A DNA stretch of 64,000 nt from Christensenella sp. UBA1685 (GCA_002320595.1 DCKB01000044.1:10596-74595), one strand, 5' to 3'; shown: positions 24,200 to 33,298, counted from the stretch's first letter. Numbers and translations: made by a program. Notes: a model not told the origin generated them from the sequence alone.

Positions 24200-25491
24200 A
24201 ATTCGCCGATCTGCTCCGCACGGCGTTCCTGAACCTGTGGCGGCGCAAGCTGCGTGCCTTTCTGACCGTGCTTGGCATGGTGATCGGCACGAGCTCCATC
24301 GTGGTGATGGTGTCGCTCGGCATCGGCATGCGCGAAGCCATGATCGAAAGCTATTCCCAGATGGGAAGCATGACGAACATCACCGTGACCCGTTGGAATT
24401 ATTCCGTTGACGAAAATGGAAATTATTCCTCCAGTGAAAAGGATCTGAACAAAAAAACGCTTGAAACGTTCAAGCAGATCCCCGGCGTAGAAGCGGTAAT
24501 GCCGCGCATCACAACCTGGGGCTTGGTGAAGAGCGGACGCTATGTGGCGGACATCAGCATCATGGGCATTGACACCTCCGTTGCAGAGCAATTCGGCATC
24601 ACGCTTGCGGAGGGCAGCATGCCCACCGCACGTACCACGGGCGGCACCTATGACATCGTGTTCGGCTCGGACCTGTTCCAGTATTCCTATTTCTATGATC
24701 CGAATACCGGCAGGCAGGCGGTAGACAAAGACGGAAACTCCAAGGTAACGCTCGACTCCCGCTTCCAGCTCACGTTCGATTATAACAATATTTACGGTGG
24801 AAACTCCATGGAGGGGTACACGCCGGGCAAGTTTTACCGGCTTAACGCTACGGGCGTTACCGCTGCATCGGGCAACGAGTTTTCCTATTACTGCCTGATG
24901 GATATTGAGGCGCTCAAAAAGCTGGCCAAGGAAAACAGCACATTTATGAACCTTGACACCAGCAATTATAACGAGGTTATCCTAAAGTGCGCGGACACCG
25001 AAACCGTTGCAAGCGTAAATCAGACCATTAAGGACATGGGGTACGGCACGCAGTGCCTGCAGGAATGGATTGAACAGTCCGAACAGAGCATTAAGCAAAC
25101 GCAGTATCTCCTCGGAGCAATCGGCGGCGTGTCTCTCCTTGTCGCAGCCATCGGCATCATGAACACGATGATGATGAGCATTTATGAGCGCACGAAGGAA
25201 ATCGGCATCATCAAGGTGCTTGGGTGCAGGATGTCCAACATCGCGGGCATGTTCCTGACCGAATCGGCTTACATCGGCTTTTTCGGCGGTGCGCTTGGCC
25301 TCGGCGTGAGCTACACGCTCTCCATTGTGCTCAACAAGTTCCTGTCCGATTCCGGCATGCACAGCTCCATCCCGCTTTACCTTGCGTTCGGCGCGGTGGC
25401 GTTCTCCATCCTCGTGGCGCTGATTTCCGGGCTCTACCCGGCCTTCCGCGCAATGCGGCTTTCCCCGCTCGCGGCAATCCGCAACGAATAG
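24196..25491 (+). CDS. MacB/FtsX-like ABC transporter permease
   Basis: 431 residues. N-terminal amphipathic basic helix and TM1 (LRAFLTVLGMVIGTSSIVVMVSLGIG, split here only by description), a large extracellular MacB-PCD domain (about 60-300), and three C-terminal TM helices in the FtsX arrangement (LLGAIGGVSLLVAAIGIMNTM; SAYIGFFGGALGLGVSYTLS; AFGAVAFSILVALISGLYPA) ending in SPLAAIRNE. It is a mechanotransmission-type permease rather than a channel. The start ATG overlaps the upstream stop. A bidirectional terminator follows. Confidence 0.87.
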   Translation: MKFADLLRTAFLNLWRRKLRAFLTVLGMVIGTSSIVVMVSLGIGMREAMIESYSQMGSMTNITVTRWNYSVDENGNYSSSEKDLNKKTLETFKQIPGVEAVMPRITTWGLVKSGRYVADISIMGIDTSVAEQFGITLAEGSMPTARTTGGTYDIVFGSDLFQYSYFYDPNTGRQAVDKDGNSKVTLDSRFQLTFDYNNIYGGNSMEGYTPGKFYRLNATGVTAASGNEFSYYCLMDIEALKKLAKENSTFMNLDTSNYNEVILKCADTETVASVNQTIKDMGYGTQCLQEWIEQSEQSIKQTQYLLGAIGGVSLLVAAIGIMNTMMMSIYERTKEIGIIKVLGCRMSNIAGMFLTESAYIGFFGGALGLGVSYTLSIVLNKFLSDSGMHSSIPLYLAFGAVAFSILVALISGLYPAFRAMRLSPLAAIRNE

Positions 25492-25505
25492 CAAAAACGG
25501 CACGA

Positions 25506-25550
25506 AAAAGCTCCGATACCGGAAAGCCGGTATCGGAGCTTTTGTTTTTT
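25506..25550 (+). terminator. Bidirectional intrinsic terminator
   Basis: Perfect 17-bp stem (25506-25522 / 25527-25543), 4-base loop, then G and TTTTTT at 25545-25550. The A-rich left flank gives a T run on the minus strand too, so it also serves the convergent DUF5714 gene. Confidence 0.85.
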
Positions 25551-25569
25551 GCAGGCGGCCGGCGCGCCT

Positions 25570-26271
25570 TCAGCCGGCGAAATATGGGCAATGCGTTTTC
25601 AAGCATTGCCTGTTTTGTGGGGAATGCGTGCAGCGGATCGCCGCAGGAAGCTCCATCACAACCCCAAGGTGTTCCTGCGCAAAGCGCACCGCCGCCTTTG
25701 CCGCCGTAAACGCGTTCCGCTTGCAGCACCGGGGGCCTCCTATCCTGCCAATGTCCGAAAGCGCTTCCGCGGTCATTTGGTTGGAAAGGCCCCAGGATTC
25801 CCCAGAAAGCGGCGTTGTTCCGGTTGCAATGCTCAGGAACATGCCCGCGCTTACAGCCGCGCCGCAACAGCCCCAATAGCCGCAGGATCCGCCCGGATAC
25901 TTTGCGCCGCGTTCCTTCATTTTTCCAAGCGCCTCTTCCAGTTCGATTTCCCCACCGCTGTTGCGGTATGCGCAGAGAAGCGCCGCACCCACCATGACAT
26001 GATGCTCCGGGCCATGCATGTGGATATATGGATCCTCCATCATCTCTTGCATCATTGCAACAGGGTCGCGCGAGCTGCTCTGCATGCAGTAAGCGATCAC
26101 ATCTCGAATTCCCTGCTCGCCATGGCAGCGGTCGCAGACGAAGTGCCCCGCTTCACAGCTTGCGCAGGATCTGAATTTGCCGTGGCAGATTGCGCATTCC
26201 ATTTCCTGCGCCTTTTCAAAATACACCAGCGGCCTGCCGCAAACGAGGCATGCTCCCTCCTCTTTTTTCAC
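25570..26271 (-). CDS. DUF5714 protein with N-terminal zinc-ribbon
   Basis: 233 residues. N-terminal Cys-rich zinc ribbon/knuckle: CLVCGRPL, CAICHGKF, CASCEAGHFVCDRCH (residues 8-50). The conserved DUF5714 body follows: EHHVMVGAALLCAYRNSGG, GGSCGYWGCCGAAVSAGMF, GGPRCCKRNAF and the C-terminal CxxxxxNRQCLKTHCPYF. Many invariant Cys suggest a metal or Fe-S centre. The family is found in anaerobes and methanogens, often near methyltransfer or radical-SAM genes; its function is unknown. Here it lies directly downstream of the GH1 gene on the same strand, 27 bases apart. Confidence 0.75.
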   Translation of the reverse strand: MKKEEGACLVCGRPLVYFEKAQEMECAICHGKFRSCASCEAGHFVCDRCHGEQGIRDVIAYCMQSSSRDPVAMMQEMMEDPYIHMHGPEHHVMVGAALLCAYRNSGGEIELEEALGKMKERGAKYPGGSCGYWGCCGAAVSAGMFLSIATGTTPLSGESWGLSNQMTAEALSDIGRIGGPRCCKRNAFTAAKAAVRFAQEHLGVVMELPAAIRCTHSPQNRQCLKTHCPYFAG

Positions 26272-26298
26272 CGTATCCTCCCCTTCCGTTTTTGCAGT

Positions 26299-27609
26299 TT
26301 AATTCGCTTCCCCGTTGCGTGGATATGCCTGCTTCGCGTACCGCGCGCACAGCGCATCGCATACGCCGCCCGCACGGATCAGTTCCGCAAACATGTGTCC
26401 GCTCTCCTTCACGGTGCGTGCCTGCGTTTCATAGTCAATGTGTATAAGGCCGAAACGCGCGCTCTGCCCTTCCAGCCATTCAAAATTATCGCAGAAACAC
26501 CAGTGGTAATACCGCTCCACAGGAAGGCCCGATGCGGCAAGCGCCTTCAGGTGCTCGAGAATGTAGCGCGCACGGAACGCATCTGCATTGTCACAGGTAC
26601 CGTTTTCCGTAATGTAAATCGGGCGCGGGAGCAAATCATAAGCTTTTTTTGCGCACTCCGCGATGCCTTCCGGGTAAATCTCCCAACCAAGGTCGTTCAC
26701 CGGCGCGCCCTTGCGCACACCGTCTCCGATGCCATGCACCGTAGAACGCGTATAGTAATTCACACCGATGAAATCGCAATATTCCCCCGGGCAGATCGCT
26801 TCGCTGCGCAAAACGGGGAAGCGCCGTTCCCCTCGCGTCATCGCGCGCGTCAGACTGCCCTGAAAGAAGGTTTCCGTGAGGCGTGCTGCCAGCCTGTGCC
26901 ACGGATTTTTGGGGTTCTCGGGCGCAAAGGCACGCAAGTGGTTGGCAAAGCTCACCTTTGTATCCGAAAAGCCCATCTCACGGCGCACACGATGGATCAT
27001 TTCATACGCGCGGACGTGGCAGGCCGCCATGCGCGTCATCACGGCGCGCGTCGCGGCAAAGGAGCGCCTGCCCGGAGGCCATGCGCCGAAAAAATAGCCG
27101 TTCACGGCATAAACATTCGGTTCGTTGATGGTGATGTATTCCGAAACAAGCCCGCCCATCGCCCGGACCACCTTTTCCGCGAAGCGGAGGAAAACCGCCT
27201 CGCTCTCCGGGTTTTCAAACGCGCCCATACGCTCGAACCAAAGCGGGTTTGTGAAGTGGTGCAGCGTCAGAAGGGGGCGGATCCCGCGCGAAACGAGGTA
27301 AGCCGCTTCCTCCCGGTAATGTGCAAGCGCCGCTTCCTCAAACCTTCCCTGCTCCGGCTCAATGCGGCTCCATTCCACACCGAAGCGGTAGGTCTCGATC
27401 CCGAGTTCCGCCATCAGATCCGCATCCTCACGCCAGCGGGCGTAGTGGTCATTCGCCACGGCAGGGCTGCTGCCGTCGTGAATGCGGCCTTTTTCATACC
27501 AGTCATACCAACTGTTGTTCCTGTCTCCGCCCTCGATCTGCGTTGCGGCCGACGCCGCGCCGAGGAGCATGCCCTTTGGGAATGAAAAGCCCTGCATGCC
27601 GCCGCCCAT
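26299..27609 (-). CDS. Glycoside hydrolase family 1 (beta-glucosidase/6-phospho-beta-glucosidase type)
   Basis: 436 residues, a single TIM-barrel GH1. N-terminal signature FPKGMLLGAASAATQIEGG, acid/base Glu in TINEPNV (near residue 163), nucleophile Glu in YITENGTCD (near residue 335), and the aglycone-site HWCFCDNFEWLEG. It lacks the Ser-Lys-Tyr phosphate-binding triad typical of 6-phospho-beta-glucosidases near the C-terminus, as far as I can see, which favours an unphosphorylated beta-glucoside. No signal peptide; cytoplasmic. A second in-frame ATG lies 12 bases into the gene and may be the true start. Confidence 0.85.
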   Translation of the reverse strand: MGGGMQGFSFPKGMLLGAASAATQIEGGDRNNSWYDWYEKGRIHDGSSPAVANDHYARWREDADLMAELGIETYRFGVEWSRIEPEQGRFEEAALAHYREEAAYLVSRGIRPLLTLHHFTNPLWFERMGAFENPESEAVFLRFAEKVVRAMGGLVSEYITINEPNVYAVNGYFFGAWPPGRRSFAATRAVMTRMAACHVRAYEMIHRVRREMGFSDTKVSFANHLRAFAPENPKNPWHRLAARLTETFFQGSLTRAMTRGERRFPVLRSEAICPGEYCDFIGVNYYTRSTVHGIGDGVRKGAPVNDLGWEIYPEGIAECAKKAYDLLPRPIYITENGTCDNADAFRARYILEHLKALAASGLPVERYYHWCFCDNFEWLEGQSARFGLIHIDYETQARTVKESGHMFAELIRAGGVCDALCARYAKQAYPRNGEAN

Positions 27610-27665
27610 CCTTTCTGCGTTTTTGTATAATTATAGCATCTGCGCCCCGCATGCGTCACGCACGA

Positions 27666-27694
27666 TTGTGCTTTCTTTCAAAAAGTAGTATGCT
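27666..27694 (+). promoter_or_regulatory. Promoter of the YtcJ-like amidohydrolase gene
   Basis: TTGTGC (27666-27671), 17-base spacer, TATGCT (27689-27694), 34 bases before the start codon. Confidence 0.5.
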
Positions 27695-27728
27695 ATCTAC
27701 ACACCCTTACTTGGAAAGGATAGGATTT

Positions 27729-29294
27729 ATGGAGAAACTTTACGTAAACGGAAGCATCCACACGCTGGATGCGGCATCCCCCCTCGTTTCCGCGCTCGCC
27801 GCCGTGGATGGCCGAATCGTTGCCATCGGCACGGAGGCGGAGGTTCGCGCCGCAGTTTCGCCTGCAGCAGAGGTGGTTGACCTTGGCGGACGTACCGTAA
27901 CCCCCGCGTTTTCCGACACGCATATGCACCTTCTTTCCTATGTCGGCTCCAAGCGGGAGGTTGATCTTTCCGCAGTGCACTCCGTGGAAGAGCTCATTGC
28001 AGCCTGCCGCGCAGCGCTTGCCGCCGGGCAGCTTGCAAACGGGTGGCTGATGGGCCGCGCCTGGAACCAGAACGGCTGGAGCGTTCCCCGCATTCCGGAC
28101 AGGCATGACCTTGACCAAATCTCGCGGGAGGTGCCTATCGCCCTTTCCCGCGCGTGCTACCACGTGATTTGCATCAACACCCGTGCCATTGAGCTGCTTG
28201 GGCTCAGTGCCGCATGTGATGGCGTGCTGCGCGAGGACGAATGCAGCTGTCTTTCCGCCATTGAGACCGAACCCACGGCAGACGCATTGGAATCCATGAT
28301 TCAGGAAGGCTGCGGCGACCTGTTAAAAAACGGCATCACCTGTGTGCATACGGATGATTTTGGGGATGCCGGCCACTACGAGCCCGTTTACAGCGCTTAC
28401 CGCAGGTTGGCGGAAACCGGAAAGCTTCCCGTGCGCATCGTGCAGCAATGCCGTTTCGGAGAGCCCGAGAAGCTCAAACAGTTCCTTGCGGACGGCCGTT
28501 TTTACGGGGAAACGCACGGCCATTACCGGCTGGGCGAACATAAGCTGCTTTTGGACGGTTCGCTCGGCGCCCGCACTTCCTATATGCGCAAGCCTTATGC
28601 AGACGATCCTTCCACACAGGGGATCCCGCTGTTTACGGAAGAAAGCCTGTACGAGCTGACCCGCATTTCCCATGCGGCCGGCTTCCCCATCGCCGCGCAT
28701 GCGATCGGCGACGGCGCGCTCGAGATGCTGCTCAACACGGTTGCGCGCCTGCAAGCCGAATCGCCCCGCCCGGATCCGCGCCATGGCGTTGTCCACTGCC
28801 AGATTACGGACGAAGCACAGCTTAAGCGCATTGCGCAGCTTGGGATGCAGGCCTATGTGCAGCCCATTTTTGTGAGGGCGGATCAGCACATTACCGAGGC
28901 GCGCGTTGGAGCGCAGCTTGCCAAAACAAGTTACGCCTGGAAAACGCTGCTCGGCCTCGGCATCAACATCAGCGGCGGTTCGGATTGCCCCGTGGAGCCG
29001 TTCGACCTGCTGCCGAACCTCGCCTGCGCCGTCACGCGTACCGATCCGACCATGCCGGGTGCAAAGCCTTGGCATCCTGAACAATGCCTCAGCGTGGAAG
29101 AAGCCGTGCGCGTATTTACGCAGGGCGCTGCCTACGCTTCGTTTGAAGAAAACGAGCGTGGTACGCTCAGCGTGGGCAAGGTTGCGGATTTCGCCGTGCT
29201 TTCGCGCGACATTTTCACAATCGACCCCAATGAAATTGGCTCCTCCAGGGTGGAAATGACCGTCGTGGACGGCGAGATCGCCTGGGAAAAATAA
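27729..29294 (+). CDS. YtcJ-like amidohydrolase
   Basis: 521 residues of the YtcJ/NfdA (N-substituted formamide deformylase-like) amidohydrolase family. Metal site: FSDTHMHLLSYVG (HxH near 63), a middle Lys/Glu-bearing HKLLLDGSLGART, IAAHAIGDGA, VVHCQITDE and GGSDCPVEPFDLL. It is cytoplasmic and Zn-dependent. The usual physiological substrates are unknown (formamides or cyclic amides in characterised members). RBS GGAAAGGA is 8 bases upstream. It is the third Zn amidohydrolase of the window. A GC-rich terminator follows. Confidence 0.82.
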   Translation: MEKLYVNGSIHTLDAASPLVSALAAVDGRIVAIGTEAEVRAAVSPAAEVVDLGGRTVTPAFSDTHMHLLSYVGSKREVDLSAVHSVEELIAACRAALAAGQLANGWLMGRAWNQNGWSVPRIPDRHDLDQISREVPIALSRACYHVICINTRAIELLGLSAACDGVLREDECSCLSAIETEPTADALESMIQEGCGDLLKNGITCVHTDDFGDAGHYEPVYSAYRRLAETGKLPVRIVQQCRFGEPEKLKQFLADGRFYGETHGHYRLGEHKLLLDGSLGARTSYMRKPYADDPSTQGIPLFTEESLYELTRISHAAGFPIAAHAIGDGALEMLLNTVARLQAESPRPDPRHGVVHCQITDEAQLKRIAQLGMQAYVQPIFVRADQHITEARVGAQLAKTSYAWKTLLGLGINISGGSDCPVEPFDLLPNLACAVTRTDPTMPGAKPWHPEQCLSVEEAVRVFTQGAAYASFEENERGTLSVGKVADFAVLSRDIFTIDPNEIGSSRVEMTVVDGEIAWEK

Positions 29295-29308
29295 TCCTGC
29301 TTCTGAAG

Positions 29309-29345
29309 AACCAGAGCCCGCGCGCCGCGCGGGCTCTGGTTCCTT
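29309..29345. terminator. Bidirectional GC-rich terminator
   Basis: 15-bp stem (29309-29323 / 29327-29341) with a 3-base loop, sitting between the convergent amidohydrolase and serpin genes. T-rich flanks are short on both strands. Confidence 0.6.
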
Positions 29346-29346
29346 T

Positions 29347-30645
29347 TCAGGCCTCCGGGTTTTCCATCACGCCCAGGAACATCGGCACGCCGGTCGCAAG
29401 GTCGATCACCGCGTATGCAAACGGGCGGTCAAAGCGCAATTCAATCTTATCCGGCGGCATTGCGCAGCCTGCCGCCATCTCCACGGATGTTACTGCGGCA
29501 GCTTCGGTGCCCTCTTCGTCCACGATGAGCTTCACCTTTTGCAGCACGTTCCCGATATAAAGCGGCGCTTCCCCTGCATGCCCCATGGCGGTGAAATCCG
29601 CTTTTTCCGGGTCAAACGCCTGCACAAGCCCCATGGCCTTGAGCGCATCGTTCATTTTGAATTCCGTTTCTGCGGTGAATTTTGGGATCAGAAGATCCAT
29701 ATAGGCGCCGGACTGCGCTGCCGCAAGGTAGGATGCGATCCGCTCCGCATCAAGCGTCGCCGCAAACGTACGCACGTCCGTCCCTTCCCGCGGAAGCAGG
29801 GCAAGGAATGCCGTTTTTCCGTCATCATAGGGCAAAACCGTACCGCGCACGCCTTCCGATTCGATATAATCCCGATAGCAGCCCCAATCCTGCATGAATT
29901 CCGTCTGCACAGCCGTCCCGCCCGCAACGGTAAACGCCGCCTCGCGCGTGTCTTCCGCCTCAAACGGGCTTTGCCATTTCGCCTTGAAGTACAGCGCGTT
30001 GAGCAGCACAAGCATCACATCGTCCTGATAGGGCTCCTCGCGCAGCGAAGGGATGAGGCCGTTGGTGTTCTTTTTTACCCAATCATTGATGGCCGCAACC
30101 GCCTCTCGTGTGGAAAGATCGGCTGAGATCGCCTCTGCACCCATCGCAGCCTTAACCGCATTGAGCCAGCTTTCCTCCACAACAAGCGCTTCACAGGCGT
30201 CGATCCACGCGGAATTGGCGATGGAAAGCTCCGTGCTGCCCGCATTTTCCATAAGCGCCTGCGCAAGCCCCGCGCAAAGCGCGTCCAGCTCTGCGCCCGA
30301 AAGGCCGAGCAGCGCGCCAAATTCTGCAAGCGTATCCCCTGCCGCGCCGTCCGCCGCCATGGCGAGCGCAAAATATGCCGAAAGTGGGGAAATGACGGGG
30401 TTTTCCGCATCGAGCTTCATCGCCTCCGCCACGAGAAGCGCTCCAAACTGCGTAACGGCTGCCGCATTTGCGGTTTCCCCCTGCACCGCAGCAGGCTCAA
30501 GGTTTGCCGTCAGGTTTGCGGTTATGGGTTTGGAGTTTCCCTGCGATCCGGGGTTCGGTGCGCCCGCAGCGCAGCCAGAAAAAAGCAGCGCGCACACAAG
30601 GCAAAACGCCCCGCATGCGCGGTGGGTTCTTTTGATCCGTTTCAT
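29347..30645 (-). CDS. Lipoprotein serpin (serine/cysteine protease inhibitor)
   Basis: 432 residues. Signal with lipobox LFSGC at about residues 20-24, then a 30-residue linker and a full serpin fold. Visible hallmarks: NPVISPLSAYFALAM (helix B), LLNALYFKAKWQSPFE (strand 3A region), VQKVKLIVDEEGTEAAA (strand 5A into the reactive-loop hinge) and DRPFAYAVIDLATG matching the serpin signature. The hinge EEGTEAAAV has the small residues needed for loop insertion, so it should be inhibitory. The scissile bond is probably in the EMAAGCAM segment (small P1), suggesting elastase- or subtilisin-like targets. The start at 30645 has AGGAGG 8 bases upstream. Surface-anchored. Confidence 0.88.
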   Translation of the reverse strand: MKRIKRTHRACGAFCLVCALLFSGCAAGAPNPGSQGNSKPITANLTANLEPAAVQGETANAAAVTQFGALLVAEAMKLDAENPVISPLSAYFALAMAADGAAGDTLAEFGALLGLSGAELDALCAGLAQALMENAGSTELSIANSAWIDACEALVVEESWLNAVKAAMGAEAISADLSTREAVAAINDWVKKNTNGLIPSLREEPYQDDVMLVLLNALYFKAKWQSPFEAEDTREAAFTVAGGTAVQTEFMQDWGCYRDYIESEGVRGTVLPYDDGKTAFLALLPREGTDVRTFAATLDAERIASYLAAAQSGAYMDLLIPKFTAETEFKMNDALKAMGLVQAFDPEKADFTAMGHAGEAPLYIGNVLQKVKLIVDEEGTEAAAVTSVEMAAGCAMPPDKIELRFDRPFAYAVIDLATGVPMFLGVMENPEA

Positions 30646-30716
30646 GTTGCACTTCCTCCTCCGCATTTCCTGTTTATACTAAAAAACGCAGAAGCAGGCC
30701 GCAAGGTTGCAGTTTT

Positions 30717-31628
30717 TCAGCAATAGGCCGTAAAAAGCCCGGCGCGCAGGTCGCTCCACTCTTCAAGGACAAAATCCCGCACCTTGCGCGCCGCCGGCGG
30801 CAGCGCGCCGCTCCTGCGCCAGGCAAGGAACACCGAGCGGTAGGTGCGCCGATCGGAAATCGGGATGGCCGTCACGGGCTGCAGCTGCATCGCGGGTACC
30901 TTCGGCATCACCGTGACGCATCCCCCGATGCTCACAAATTGCAGCGCGCTGTTGCACTCCTGCGTTTCATATGCGATGTGCAGCGGCACGCCTTCATCGG
31001 AAAACAGCTCCTCCACCGTGGCGCGCAGGCCGCTGCTCTTGTGCAGCAGCACCATCTTTTCGTTTGCAAGCTCGCGCACGGATACGCTTTCGTGTCCTGC
31101 GAGCCTGTGCCCGTTCGGCACCACGGCATAAAGCGCCTGCTCGCCGATCTTTGCACATTCCACATCGCTGTCCGCTGTAACGCAAAAGGCAAGGTCGATC
31201 CGGCCTGCCTTAAGCTCGGTGAGCAGATCGCTGTTCATGTGCTGTGCAAAATGGAAGGTGGTTCCGGAATCCGGGTATTTTTTTTGGAACCCCTCCACAA
31301 TCGAAGGGATGAAATCCGAAGAAATGCTGTAAAAATACCCAAGCGTAACCGTCCCGCCCGCAGGGTCAAGCACCATTTGCCGCGTCATGCGCACGCCTTC
31401 CTCCAGCGTTGCAAGCACACGGTTCACATAGGTGAGGAAAAACTCGCCGTACGGCGTAAGAAAAACGCGTTTGTTTTTTTTTGAAAACAACGGGATGCCC
31501 ATGTCTTTTTCCAGCTCTGCAATGGCGTAGCTCAGGCTTGGTTGGGAGATGTGCAGTGCCTCGGCCGTTTTTGTGTAGTTGAGTGCGCCGGCAAGCGCCT
31601 GAAAATAGCGAAGCTGCATCAACGTCAT
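30717..31628 (-). CDS. LysR-family regulator (block A)
   Basis: 303-residue LTTR. N-terminal winged HTH (YTKTAEALHISQPSLSYAIAELEKDMGIPLF, described in two parts: helices at about 17-27 and 31-48) and a type-2 periplasmic-binding effector domain (TVTLGYFYSISSDFIPSIVE; YAVVPNGHRLAG). It is divergent from the aldehyde-dehydrogenase/aroD/lyase/ThDP operon, the classic arrangement for a local activator. A LysR-type box is present in the shared region (31709-31723). Start chosen at the second in-frame ATG; a GTG 12 bases earlier is possible. Confidence 0.85.
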   Translation of the reverse strand: MTLMQLRYFQALAGALNYTKTAEALHISQPSLSYAIAELEKDMGIPLFSKKNKRVFLTPYGEFFLTYVNRVLATLEEGVRMTRQMVLDPAGGTVTLGYFYSISSDFIPSIVEGFQKKYPDSGTTFHFAQHMNSDLLTELKAGRIDLAFCVTADSDVECAKIGEQALYAVVPNGHRLAGHESVSVRELANEKMVLLHKSSGLRATVEELFSDEGVPLHIAYETQECNSALQFVSIGGCVTVMPKVPAMQLQPVTAIPISDRRTYRSVFLAWRRSGALPPAARKVRDFVLEEWSDLRAGLFTAYC

Positions 31629-31708
31629 AAATGCCACCACCCTTCATATGTCCGGCGAACCCGGTTATTTTTATTATAAAGCCTTGCGGCAGTGTTCGCA
31701 AGAAGTCA

Positions 31709-31775
31709 ATAGGATTTCTCTATCATAAAACTTCAAAAGATGTATTGGACGTTGACGCATGTGCGGAAATATAAT
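31709..31775 (+). promoter_or_regulatory. LysR-type box and promoter of the block A operon
   Basis: ATAG-N7-CTAT dyad at 31709-31723 contains the T-N11-A LysR core (T31710, A31722). Downstream, TTGGAC (31745-31750) and TATAAT (31770-31775) are separated by 19 bases, a suboptimal spacing consistent with an activator-dependent promoter. The operon start codon is at 31863. Confidence 0.45.
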
Positions 31776-31862
31776 TAAGCTAACAAACAAGGGGGCCTAT
31801 GCTCCCCGGAACAGGAAACAAACGAACGCACCGGATAACATACGAAAAGGAGCATCATTACC

Positions 31863-33284
31863 ATGGCAGAAAGAGAAATCACGTTGGAAGAAATCAAAAT
31901 GCTGGACGATCTGTTCGCCCGTGCGCAAGCCGCCGCGAAGGTCATTGAGACATACGATCAGGAGCGCGTCGATCAGCTGATTCAGGCTGTGGCCTGGTCC
32001 GTTGTCAACCTGCAAACCTGGAAGCCGCTTGCCTATCAGGCAGTTGAAGAGACCCGCCTGGGCGATCCTGTCGGCAAAGTCGGCAAGCGCAACAAGGCCA
32101 AGGGTATCCTGCGCGATGCACTGCGCGCAAAGAGCGTGGGCATGATCGAAGAAATCCCGGAAAAAGGCATTGCCAAGTATGCAAAGCCCGTGGGCGTCAT
32201 CGCTTCCCTTGTCCCCACGACGAATCCTGTCGTCACCCCTGTCGGCCAGGCCATTTATGCCATTAAGGCCCGTGACGTTGTAATTTTCTCGCCCCATCCG
32301 CGTGCCAAGGGCGTCACGAAGAAAGCCATTGACATCATGCGCGAAACGCTCGTGCGGGAAGGCGCCCCGGCGGACATTCTCCAATGCATCGAAAAGCCCA
32401 GCATCCCCGTCACCAAAGAGCTGATGGCGCGTGCGAACCTTGTCATCGCCACAGGCGGCCGGCCGATGGTCAAATCCGCTTACAGCTCCGGCACCCCGGC
32501 TTACGGCTCCGGCGCGGGCAACTCCACGATGATTATCGACGAGACCGCGGACGTAAAGGAAGCGGCCATGAACACCCGCATCAGCAAGTATTCCGACTTT
32601 GGCTCCGGCTGCTCCTGCGACGGCAACCTGGTGATTCACGCTTCCGTTTACGATGCAATGGTGGAAGCGCTCAAAGCCGAAGGCGGCTACCTTGCAAACA
32701 AGCAGGAAGCCGAGGCGCTCAAGAAGGTTATGTGGGATGAAAACGGTCATCGTCTGCCGGACACCGTTGCCATCTCCGCACAAAAGCTGGCCGAGGCCGC
32801 AGGCTTCACCATCGGCAGCGAATATAAGTTCATCATGGTTGACGGCGAAAACAAAATCGGCAAGGAGCACTTCTTCTCCTCCGAAAAGCTCACCACGCTG
32901 CTTGCACTCTTCAAATATGACGGCGAATTCGAGAATGCGCTCGATATGATGCGCGCAATCTATAATGTGGGCGGCAAGGGCCATTCCTGCGGCATCTATT
33001 CCTTCAACGACGAGCACATTCACCGCCTTGCGCTGGCCGCGCCCGTCAGCCGCATCATGGTGCGCCAGCCGCAGAACAAGGCAAACGCCGGTTCTTTCAC
33101 CAACGGCATGCCGATGACCTCCTCCATGGGCTGCGGTACTTGGGGCGGCAATATCGTTTCCGAAAACATCGCGCTCAAGCATTACATGAACACCACTTGG
33201 GTCGCGCGCACCATCCCCGAAGACAAGCCCTCCGACGAGGAGCTCTTCGGCAAGTATTACGATCCCGCGCTGGATCAGGAATAA
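31863..33284 (+). CDS. Acylating (CoA-linked) aldehyde dehydrogenase, SauS/AdhE-N type
   Basis: 473 residues of the CoA-acylating ALDH group, which oxidises an aldehyde to the acyl-CoA with NAD(P)+. It has the Rossmann segment KPVGVIASLVPTTNPVVTP (about 106-124), FSPHPRAKGVTKKA, GAPADILQCIEKPS, and the active-site loop SGCSCDGN at 248-254 (Cys250 or Cys252 as nucleophile). GGKGHSCGIYS and SMGCGTWGGN are typical of the acylating branch. The closest characterised subgroup I can name is sulfoacetaldehyde dehydrogenase (SauS); other short-chain aldehydes are equally possible. First gene of the block A operon. Confidence 0.82.
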   Translation: MAEREITLEEIKMLDDLFARAQAAAKVIETYDQERVDQLIQAVAWSVVNLQTWKPLAYQAVEETRLGDPVGKVGKRNKAKGILRDALRAKSVGMIEEIPEKGIAKYAKPVGVIASLVPTTNPVVTPVGQAIYAIKARDVVIFSPHPRAKGVTKKAIDIMRETLVREGAPADILQCIEKPSIPVTKELMARANLVIATGGRPMVKSAYSSGTPAYGSGAGNSTMIIDETADVKEAAMNTRISKYSDFGSGCSCDGNLVIHASVYDAMVEALKAEGGYLANKQEAEALKKVMWDENGHRLPDTVAISAQKLAEAAGFTIGSEYKFIMVDGENKIGKEHFFSSEKLTTLLALFKYDGEFENALDMMRAIYNVGGKGHSCGIYSFNDEHIHRLALAAPVSRIMVRQPQNKANAGSFTNGMPMTSSMGCGTWGGNIVSENIALKHYMNTTWVARTIPEDKPSDEELFGKYYDPALDQE

Positions 33285-33298
33285 CCAAATGATTTTTC

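Noticed and set aside
25549..27585. 678-codon open frame on the plus strand opposite DUF5714 and GH1
   Set aside because: Composition artefact of GC-rich antisense frames. The minus-strand genes have recognisable domains and active sites; the plus frame has none and lacks an RBS.
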